From contig JALZVA010000142.1 in NCBI GenBank assembly GCA_023301335.1, positions 1 through 6,024 of the forward strand: a DNA stretch of 6,024 nucleotides, read 5' to 3'. This document shows, piece after piece, positions 1 to 5,038 of this stretch. Position 1 is the first letter of the stretch; each line of letters starts with the position of its first letter. The position numbers and the translations under genes were made by a program. The notes under the pieces are model-generated. The model saw only the letters and a list, made by a program, of their open reading frames with translations, was not told the origin of the DNA and ran no database searches. Source of the DNA: Akkermansiaceae bacterium (lineage in GTDB: Bacteria; Verrucomicrobiota; Verrucomicrobiia; Verrucomicrobiales; Akkermansiaceae).

Positions 1-1689
1 ATGGCTAAAAAAAGCTTCAGCCTTTTAATGGCATTCCGTTACCTGAATCCGATAAGGACAAACGTCTCGGTCATCAGCATGATCTCCCTGCTGGGGGTAG
101 CGGCTGGGGTCATGGTTTTAGTTGTGAGTTTATCTGTGATGAATGGGTTCGAGAGGCTGCTCAAGGATATTGTGCTCACCTCACGACCACATATTTACCT
201 AGAGCACCGTTCTCTGTCAGACGCGGCAGTCCCCCCTATCACTGAGGATATTTGGAGCCGCTCTATCGAGGAGTTAGAGAAATTAGATTTCGTAGATTCT
301 GTTAGTCCACGGATTGGAGACTTTGTAGGCCTTCAGATTGGCGAGCATATCAGTCCTCGGCAAATGATAGGTGTCGATACGAACAATCAGGATGAACTCA
401 AAAAGCTACAGAATAATCTCATCGAAAAGCAAGGGGGAGACGCCTACGCCCTCGAACAAGGAGACAAGGCTCTCATTTCCTCAAAGCTCCAAGATGAGAC
501 AGGCTTACAAGTCGGCAGCACTGTGCTGATTCACTCCAGCTCTAACATCAAGAAAATCATCCCTGAGTATGAGCGACTCGACGAGCCCTCACTCAATGAG
601 ATTCAAGAAGAAAACATCGCCCATATCATCTCCTCACTATCCGATCCTCAGCAATGGGTGATCTCCGATCAAGGCGAAGAGGCGTCAGCGGATTTCATAC
701 GTGGCATCGCCAATGACTTTGTCCTTTTTTTCATCGAGTATGAAGGGCTAAGACCGGCTGAAGATAGAGTGTTAGAATCTATTTTTGCAGAGTTTAAAAC
801 CAAGATCAGTATCGATGAGGAGACTGACCGCATCCTTTACCCTCTTGGAACTAAGGCTCAGCTCATTGAAAAATTTAAGCTCTTACAAGACCTCGATAAA
901 GATGAGATGGACTCGGCTGCATTACGCGAGCTGAAAGAAATCATCTTACCTAAAGAAGTGGTGATCGTAGGGGTGCTACAGACTAATAATTTCGCCAGCA
1001 TCAGTGACATCTACATTCCCTTCGGAGTCGCACAGGATTTGGTAGACCTAGACGGCGGCATCCAAGGGCTCTCCGTCAGTGTGAGTGATCACAGTCAGGT
1101 GAATCTCTACAAAGAAGAGCTGCTAAGTAATCGAGATTTAAAAATCGGGAAGGATCGTGAGGCCTACAGTCGTGATTTTTCTTTAGAATGGGCAGCTATC
1201 ACATGGACGGAAAATAGTGCGGAACTTTTTAAAATCATGGAGATGCAGAAATTCATGATGGTGTTTGTGCTCTCTTTCATTGTGTTAGTCGCGGTCTTCT
1301 CTATCGCTGCTGTGATGTTCACTGTAGCCATTCAGAAAAAGCAAGAAATTGGCGTGATGAAAGCCCTTGGGGCGACTCCTATGCAGATCATTAATGTCTT
1401 TGCTTACCAAGGGATCTTCGTAGGTTTCCTCGGTGCCGCCTTAGGCTTAGGCGTTGGCCTTTTGATCGTGCTTAATATTAGCACGCTCCAGCAGTTCATC
1501 CGCGAGCAGCTCCATTACAATCCTTTCCCGCAAAGCCTCTACGGCACGGAGACTATGCCCACACACATTATCCCCATGGAGTTTACGATAGTTGGTGTAG
1601 GAGCCCTGCTGCTCTGCACTCTCGCTAGTTTATTACCTGCATGGTCTGCCTCACGCACCGATGCTGCACGTTCCTTGAGAAACCTCTAA
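1..1689 (+). CDS. Lipoprotein-releasing ABC transporter permease, LolC/LolE family, with enlarged periplasmic domain
   Basis: Inner-membrane permease of the Lol system, which extracts mature lipoproteins from the inner membrane and passes them to the carrier LolA. The 562-residue protein has the MacB/FtsX layout: TM1 at about residues 23-46 ending in the family-typical VMNGFE, a large periplasmic domain (about 50-415), TM2 about 419-442, the cytoplasmic coupling stretch QEIGVMKALGATPMQI (448-463), TM3 about 466-493, TM4 about 528-547 and a basic tail starting LPAWSASR. LolC and LolE are usually about 400-415 residues. The excess lies mainly between the strand GLQVGSTVLIHSS and the strand VVIVGVLQT (about 183-317), an acidic, helix-rich stretch. 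The start codon is the first base of the window, so a slightly longer N-terminus cannot be excluded, although the alignment with the family start looks complete. The partner ATPase LolD is not downstream and may lie upstream. LolC and LolE cannot be told apart here. Confidence 0.9.
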   Translation: MAKKSFSLLMAFRYLNPIRTNVSVISMISLLGVAAGVMVLVVSLSVMNGFERLLKDIVLTSRPHIYLEHRSLSDAAVPPITEDIWSRSIEELEKLDFVDSVSPRIGDFVGLQIGEHISPRQMIGVDTNNQDELKKLQNNLIEKQGGDAYALEQGDKALISSKLQDETGLQVGSTVLIHSSSNIKKIIPEYERLDEPSLNEIQEENIAHIISSLSDPQQWVISDQGEEASADFIRGIANDFVLFFIEYEGLRPAEDRVLESIFAEFKTKISIDEETDRILYPLGTKAQLIEKFKLLQDLDKDEMDSAALRELKEIILPKEVVIVGVLQTNNFASISDIYIPFGVAQDLVDLDGGIQGLSVSVSDHSQVNLYKEELLSNRDLKIGKDREAYSRDFSLEWAAITWTENSAELFKIMEMQKFMMVFVLSFIVLVAVFSIAAVMFTVAIQKKQEIGVMKALGATPMQIINVFAYQGIFVGFLGAALGLGVGLLIVLNISTLQQFIREQLHYNPFPQSLYGTETMPTHIIPMEFTIVGVGALLLCTLASLLPAWSASRTDAARSLRNL

Positions 1690-1702
1690 GCAACCCTAAC
1701 AC

Positions 1703-2623
1703 ATGAAAATTTGGCTTCTCATCGACAATAAAAAAGACGGACCTCATAATGACTTCGAGGTGCGCTCCATGATCAACAACAAAGATCTAGAACCCGACGT
1801 AATGGCCTGGCACGAGGGCATGGGGCCGTGGCTACCGATCGGAGAAATCCCCTTATTTGAAGATCAATTTAAGGAGGAGGAAGAAGAGATTGAAACTGAT
1901 ATAGTAGAGATCGAAAGTGTTCCCCCACCCTCTGCCTCCGCATCATTCCAGCCAGAAAACATCAAGGCGCATATGGAGTCTCTACATGCCCAGCAGCATC
2001 CTAGTGGGCGAAAGCGTAGCTTCACCGCTGAAGGTGAGCCAGTGGAATCCTTATATGACGGTGAACCTGGAGTATTTCTCTGGAGACGCTTCTTTGCCCG
2101 TCTTCTGGACACCTCGCTACTCACCTTTGCCGTCCTCCTCGTCACGATTCTTTTTCAAAAGCAAAACCCTCTGCATTTTGTTCTCTCTCAACAAGGGCAG
2201 GTCACCACAGCTGTCCTCTTCACTTTATACGACACACTCTTTCTTTATGCATTTGGGACGAGTATAGGAAAGGCGCTACTGGGAATCCGCATAGAAAGCT
2301 TCACTGGTCATAACTTAGGTTTATTCAGGTCCCTGATCCGAGCTGTGGTCGTCACACTCGTCATCACAGCCACAGGTGCTCCTCTCCTCTCCCTCTTTAT
2401 CCTAGTGATGTGCATTCTCTTTGCCAAAATGCGTAATCGCCTTCCTTGGGATCTGTATGCCAGCTCATCTACAAGAGCCCTTCCGCTTACAGGTATGCGG
2501 GTTATCTCTGCGATTATCGCCTTCATCGTAGCAGCTATTCTGGTTGGTTCTTTCACCCCACCAGACATCCAGGAAGATATGCAGCGCACTCTTCAGGAGA
2601 TCTCTGAACGGCATCAAAAGTAG
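1703..2623 (+). CDS. GYF_2 domain / RDD family membrane protein
   Basis: Two-part membrane protein of unknown specific function. Residues 1-52 fit a GYF_2 domain: IWLLIDNKKDGP, then W36, G39-M40, W43 and G47, as in the usual W..-GP-W.EGM..W pattern. A very acidic stretch follows (about 57-71) and then a proline/serine and His/Gln-rich linker to about 120. Residues 123-285 form an RDD domain: WRRFFARLLD (127-136, with conserved Arg and Asp), the motif GTSIGKALLGIRI (185-197) and LPWDLYASS (247-255) in place of the usual late Asp motif. Hydrophobic segments lie near 138-151, 168-184, 214-241 and 267-284. The start is 13 bases after the permease stop on the same strand, so co-transcription is likely. 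There is no Shine-Dalgarno motif before the ATG. GYF_2 domains probably mediate protein-protein contact on the cytoplasmic side; RDD proteins are loosely linked to transport or ion exchange. No specific substrate can be inferred. Confidence 0.85.
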   Translation: MKIWLLIDNKKDGPHNDFEVRSMINNKDLEPDVMAWHEGMGPWLPIGEIPLFEDQFKEEEEEIETDIVEIESVPPPSASASFQPENIKAHMESLHAQQHPSGRKRSFTAEGEPVESLYDGEPGVFLWRRFFARLLDTSLLTFAVLLVTILFQKQNPLHFVLSQQGQVTTAVLFTLYDTLFLYAFGTSIGKALLGIRIESFTGHNLGLFRSLIRAVVVTLVITATGAPLLSLFILVMCILFAKMRNRLPWDLYASSSTRALPLTGMRVISAIIAFIVAAILVGSFTPPDIQEDMQRTLQEISERHQK

Positions 2624-2629
2624 CTTTAT

Positions 2630-2647
2630 TTTTTCATCGATGAAAAA
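2630..2647. repeat. Perfect 18-bp palindrome downstream of the RDD gene
   Basis: TTTTTCATCGATGAAAAA reads identically on both strands and begins 7 bases after the RDD-gene stop. As RNA it could only fold as a weak AU-rich hairpin with no GC-rich stem and no clean U-run after it, so it is a poor intrinsic terminator. It could equally be an operator for the tRNA promoter region or chance in an AT-rich spacer. Confidence 0.4.
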
Positions 2648-2661
2648 TTACTATATTTATC

Positions 2662-2689
2662 TTGCACATCAAGAGTGATCGTGTAGAAA
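2662..2689 (+). promoter_or_regulatory. Weak candidate promoter for tRNA-Leu
   Basis: TTGCAC (2662-2667) and TAGAAA (2684-2689) are 16 bases apart, and transcription would start about 15 bases before the tRNA. The -35 box matches the sigma-70 consensus at only three positions and the -10 at four. An alternative -10, TATATT, lies at 2652-2657 without a good -35. A promoter is expected here because the tRNA has its own terminator, but the exact boxes are a guess. Confidence 0.2.
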
Positions 2690-2711
2690 ACGCCTCACCA
2701 AATCAGTATAC

Positions 2712-2799
2712 GCTCAGGTGGCGGAATTGGTAGACGCGCCAGACTAAGGATCTGGTGGGAGTTAATCCCGTGCAGGTTCGATTCCTGTTCTGAGCACCA
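2712..2799 (+). tRNA. tRNA-Leu (anticodon AAG)
   Basis: This 88-base class II tRNA has a complete cloverleaf. The acceptor stem GCTCAGG (2712-2718) pairs with TCTGAGC (2789-2795) with one G-U pair. The D-arm carries GGCGGAATTGGTAGACGC. The anticodon stem is CCAGA (2739-2743) with TCTGG (2751-2755), closing the loop CTAAGGA and giving anticodon AAG at 2746-2748 with T33 and G37. The long variable arm is GGGA-loop-TCCC, typical of Leu, and the T-arm is GCAGG-TTCGATT-CCTGT. Discriminator A2796 and an encoded CCA end (2797-2799) follow. AAG is unusual in bacteria, where GAG normally reads CTC and CTT. A34 would probably need deamination to inosine, as in tRNA-Arg(ACG), to read CTC. The Leu identity is secure; the anticodon follows directly from the stem pairing. 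Confidence 0.96.
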
Positions 2800-2803
2800 T
2801 CTT

Positions 2804-2841
2804 AAAAAAACGCTTCTCAATCTTTGAGGAGCGTTTTTTTT
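2804..2841 (+). terminator. Rho-independent terminator of tRNA-Leu
   Basis: CGCTTCTCAA (2811-2820) pairs with TTGAGGAGCG (2824-2833) through a 3-base loop with a single G-U pair, extended by seven A before the stem and eight T after it (2834-2841). It starts 5 bases after the tRNA CCA end. The flanking A- and T-tracts would also let it work from the minus strand. It separates the tRNA from the following small gene. Confidence 0.93.
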
Positions 2842-2897
2842 GTCCCTCTAAATATCTAGTAGCCGAATCGATCTGAGCTTGCTAGGCTTTTTCTCGT

Positions 2898-3128
2898 ATG
2901 AAAATGACCAAGTTTAAAACGATCTGTGACTCTACTATTGCTAACTTTGACAAGAACCTTGCGCTACATGTGAATAATAAATGGCAGCTTATTGGTGAGC
3001 CTCGTACTGCTGTAAAATCAGACGGCACGGTCGAACATTTTCAGACCTTTAAGAAAGAGTTTGATCTCAGCACGGACGAAGCAAAGGCGCTCTTCAATGA
3101 TGCCGTGGAAAGCGCAAAAGAACTGTAA
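2898..3128 (+). CDS. Small DUF1737-like protein, function unknown
   Basis: A 76-residue soluble protein with no signal peptide or membrane segment. The core looks like an alpha-beta unit: an N-terminal strand and helix (FKTICDSTIANFDKNLALHV), then NKWQLIGEPRTAVKSDG and the strand EHFQTFKKEF. This 'long helix, then GW-x-L-x-G-P, then a beta hairpin ending in a short hydrophobic/Gln strand' order resembles DUF1737 domains, whose role is unknown. A charged helix, DEAKALFNDAVESAKEL, closes the protein. It lies between the tRNA terminator and a convergent STAS gene, so it is probably transcribed alone. The start could be 2898 or the in-frame ATG at 2904; no Shine-Dalgarno motif favours either. The protein-like composition and bounded context support a real gene, while the family assignment is tentative. 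Confidence 0.7.
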   Translation: MKMTKFKTICDSTIANFDKNLALHVNNKWQLIGEPRTAVKSDGTVEHFQTFKKEFDLSTDEAKALFNDAVESAKEL

Positions 3129-3136
3129 GTAAGTCC

Positions 3137-3154
3137 TAGTCTCTACAGAGGCTA
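3137..3154. terminator. Possible bidirectional terminator hairpin between convergent genes
   Basis: TAGTCTCT (3137-3144) and AGAGGCTA (3147-3154) can pair over 8 bases with one G-U pair around a 2-base centre, so the real loop would be larger. On the plus strand a pyrimidine-rich stretch (CTTCTTCTTATTGT) follows rather than a true T-run. It overlaps the stop codon of the minus-strand STAS gene. The position between converging genes fits termination, but the signal is weak. Confidence 0.35.
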
Positions 3155-3664
3155 CTTCTTCTTATTGTATAACTCCGCTTCTAAGCATTCGAGAACGGAG
3201 TTAAATTTCTCCTCGTTCTGCGTGTCTACCTCACAGAGTTTTTTGTGGGTTTCGTAAATATGCTCGGCATTACTTTCGCCACGGTCACCATCGATCACTT
3301 CTAGCTGTTCACGAATATGCTCTTTGGCTTCCTCCCAGGCTGCGTTCGGTGGATTCATATCCATCAAGGGAGACAGTCCTAGGTCTTCTAACAAGTTTAC
3401 ACATTTTTCAGACGCATCTGCCACTTGTAGCCCCCCACCTAGTCCAGTGAGTTTCATGGCTAAGCCTGCAAGGTTCCCCATAAAGGTAGAATCCATACCG
3501 GTGCAGGTTTCTAAATCAACCACGACGGTTTTTACACCAGCCGCGAGCTGTTCCTCTAGCCAAGTTTTAACAACGGGGCTATTTTGAAAGTTTCCTTTAG
3601 AGTTACAACGGACCCAACAGAATCCGTCAAACTTTCCAACTGATATTATATTTTTTGTACTCAC
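3152..3664 (-). CDS. STAS-domain protein, putative anti-anti-sigma factor
   Basis: A 170-residue cytoplasmic protein. Residues 1-105 match the STAS fold of SpoIIAA/RsbV-type antagonists: beta strands IISVGKFDGFCWVRC, helix VVKTWLEEQLAAG, strand KTVVVDLETCTGMDS, helix TFMGNLAGLAMKL, then GGLQVADAS and a helix NLLEDLGL. The DS-T-F-x-G motif places Ser59 where these proteins are phosphorylated by an anti-sigma kinase (inferred by position). A helical tail of about 60 residues (about 108-170) follows, making it longer than SpoIIAA (about 115 residues). Its sequence NAEHIYETHKKLCEVDTQNEEKF resembles tails I associate with STAS proteins of PVC bacteria. It starts at GTG; an in-frame TAA six codons upstream rules out an upstream extension, and there is no Shine-Dalgarno motif. 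No kinase or sigma factor is in the window, so its partner must be encoded elsewhere. It converges with the DUF1737-like gene and diverges from the ebo operon. Confidence 0.85.
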   Translation of the reverse strand: MSTKNIISVGKFDGFCWVRCNSKGNFQNSPVVKTWLEEQLAAGVKTVVVDLETCTGMDSTFMGNLAGLAMKLTGLGGGLQVADASEKCVNLLEDLGLSPLMDMNPPNAAWEEAKEHIREQLEVIDGDRGESNAEHIYETHKKLCEVDTQNEEKFNSVLECLEAELYNKKK

Positions 3665-3935
3665 TTGCGATAGAGAAGAGCGTTAGTAAGATCTTTAACT
3701 ATGTAGGGTATCGATTTCTCTTCATAAGTCAACAAAACAACGTGCTACAGGTGTGATTTTTTCCTCCGCTTATATACCGCCTCCCGAGTCCAAAAATTTT
3801 TTCAGGAGGCTTTCTCTAAAGAACTGAGTCATCTATTGGATAGGAGAAAATTATTTTATCGTCTAGGCGCTACCTCCATACACTTATGCTCATATTTTCT
3901 CTTGCCTCTACTTATTTTGAACCTACCTTATCCCT
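3665..3935. other. Divergent intergenic region upstream of the STAS gene and the ebo operon
   Basis: These 271 bases should contain the promoters of both flanking transcription units. I find no protein-like reading frame in them. Weak promoter-like pieces are TATATA at 3771-3776, TTGGAT at 3836-3841 and TATGCT at 3885-3890 on the plus strand, and TTGACT (reverse of 3727-3732) on the minus strand, none with a well-spaced partner. The clearest structure is the inverted repeat at 3779-3810. Two purine-rich Shine-Dalgarno-like runs (AGGAGG 3804-3809, AGGAG 3842-3846) are not followed by a start codon at a usable distance. Confidence 0.6.
3779..3810. repeat. GC-clamped inverted repeat with A5/T6 core upstream of the ebo operon
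   Basis: GCCTCC (3779-3784) and GGAGGC (3805-3810) are perfect inverted arms, and the 20-base interior contains AAAAATTTTTT, which is itself nearly self-complementary. In RNA the arms could pair and mask the AGGAGG run; in DNA the spaced arms could be an operator. There is no U-run after the second arm, so it is not a typical plus-strand terminator. It lies about 125 bases before the first gene of the operon. Confidence 0.45.
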
Positions 3936-4208
3936 ATGCCTGATAAGGAACAGATCATTGATTTATACTTCATGGATGCACGTTGTAAGCTCCTTGAAAT
4001 CGCCGCTTATCAAGACCGCGTGGATCGGCATGAAGGAGAGGAAGACTATCGGCACCACGCCTTTTTAAAAGCTTTAGAGGCTATGCAAAATCCCTCAGAG
4101 GGAAACACGCGTGTCCAAGCTGTACTCCATTCTCTCTCAGATCACTCACAGACACCCATCCCAAAAGCTACCATCCAGGGAGCTTTTGGAGCAGCTCATT
4201 CATCCTAG
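3936..4208 (+). CDS. Small conserved-looking hypothetical protein heading the ebo operon
   Basis: A 90-residue soluble protein with no signal peptide or membrane segment. The N-terminal two-thirds is predicted helical and strongly charged (DLYFMDARCKLLEIAAYQDR, then VDRHEGEEDYRHHAFLKALEAM). A short linker follows, then VQAVLHSLSDHS, a proline-rich TPIPKATIQG and a small-residue tail, GAFGAAHSS. An in-frame TGA at 3918-3920 leaves ATG 3936 as the only sensible start. It ends 9 bases before eboB, so the two are very likely co-transcribed. It occupies the place EboA holds in other ebo clusters, but EboA proteins are, from memory, about twice as long, and I do not recognise an EboA domain. It may be a lineage-specific small partner or a reduced EboA. 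The role is unknown; an association with the EboB/EboE metabolite pathway is inferred from position only. Confidence 0.75.
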   Translation: MPDKEQIIDLYFMDARCKLLEIAAYQDRVDRHEGEEDYRHHAFLKALEAMQNPSEGNTRVQAVLHSLSDHSQTPIPKATIQGAFGAAHSS

Positions 4209-4217
4209 ATCAGCAGT

Positions 4218-5024
4218 ATGAAATATATCGAACCACACGGCCACATGGTGAGCCGCACCACTGACGATTACCTCAACATGGCAATGGCTGGCTGCGAGGC
4301 TATTTGTGAACCAGCGTTCTGGGCCGGCTATGACCGTGCCTCTGTGCAGGGGTTCTACGACTACTTCCGCCAACTCACTGAGTATGAACCTGCCCGTGCT
4401 GCGAAATTCGGTATCCCACACTTTTGCTGGCTCTGTATCAATCCTAAGGAAGCTGAAGACGCTGGATTTGCCCGTGAAGTTCTATCGATTATTCCCGACT
4501 TTATCAATCAACCTACGGTCCTCGGTATCGGAGAAATCGGGCTGAATAAGAACACCAAGAGTGAGCTCGCTATCTTCGAAGAGCATGTAGAGATTGCTAA
4601 AAAATATGACCAGCCGATTTTAATCCACACGCCCCACTTGGAGGATAAACTTAAGGGCACCAAACTCATCATCGATGCACTTAAGAACGCACAGGTGGAT
4701 CGCTCCCGAGTCGTCATTGACCACGTAGAAGAACACACAGCTGGTTTAGTGTTAGATGAAGGTTTTTGGGCGGGCATGACACTCTATCCAGAGTCAAAAT
4801 GCTCCCCAGCACGAGCTATCGATATTCTTGAGCAGTTTGGCAACGAGCAAATTTGGATGAATTCAGCGTGTGATTGGGGTATTTCCGATCCTCTCGCGGT
4901 GGTGAAATGTGCTCTAGAGATGAAAAAGCGCGCATACCTCCCTCGCCAGATCGAGAAAGTCATTTACGAGAATCCCAAGACATTCCTCTCCCAGTGTCCC
5001 AACTTCATCCTCCCTACAGACTAA
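4218..5024 (+). CDS. eboB: EboB, TatD-family metal-dependent hydrolase of the ebo cluster
   Basis: A 268-residue cytoplasmic TIM-barrel hydrolase of the amidohydrolase superfamily, about full family length. The metal ligands appear in TatD order: HGH at residues 7-9 (EPHGHM), Glu106 in GIGEIGLNK, His137 in ILIHTPH, His169 in VVIDHVEEH and Asp219 in NSACDWG. EPHGHMVSRTTDDY, EPAFWAG near residue 31, and CDWGISDPLAV are what I associate with the EboB branch rather than with TatD nucleases. The substrate is unknown; in the ebo pathway it is thought to take part in processing or moving a secondary metabolite. The gene is 9 bases downstream of the small hypothetical gene and 14 bases upstream of eboE, forming one operon. 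No Shine-Dalgarno motif precedes the ATG. The family call is firm; the EboB assignment rests on the sequence motifs plus the adjacent eboE. Confidence 0.9.
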   Translation: MKYIEPHGHMVSRTTDDYLNMAMAGCEAICEPAFWAGYDRASVQGFYDYFRQLTEYEPARAAKFGIPHFCWLCINPKEAEDAGFAREVLSIIPDFINQPTVLGIGEIGLNKNTKSELAIFEEHVEIAKKYDQPILIHTPHLEDKLKGTKLIIDALKNAQVDRSRVVIDHVEEHTAGLVLDEGFWAGMTLYPESKCSPARAIDILEQFGNEQIWMNSACDWGISDPLAVVKCALEMKKRAYLPRQIEKVIYENPKTFLSQCPNFILPTD

Positions 5025-5038
5025 CCTCATTCGACACG

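Noticed and set aside
1864..2589. Several 90-116-codon frames on both strands inside the RDD gene
   Set aside because: Their products are rich in Arg/Ser/Thr and lack domain features, while the GYF_2-RDD frame explains the whole stretch.
2712..2841. tRNA-Leu as an integration site of a mobile element
   Set aside because: No integrase, no second copy of the tRNA 3' end and no transposase-like frame is visible; the tRNA is directly followed by its own terminator.
3886..4068. A 60-codon plus-strand frame beginning before the small ebo gene
   Set aside because: It overlaps the better-supported 90-residue frame at 3936-4208, and its product (MLIFSLASTYFEPTLSLCL...) has the look of an out-of-frame translation, with no family resemblance.
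4200..4777. Frames on both strands overlapping eboB
   Set aside because: They are shadows of the TatD-type frame, which preserves all expected metal ligands.
4218..5024. Housekeeping TatD DNase as the identity of the hydrolase
   Set aside because: The fold and ligands agree with TatD, but the EPHGHM opening, the EPAFWAG and CDWGISDP stretches and the adjacent eboE favour EboB.
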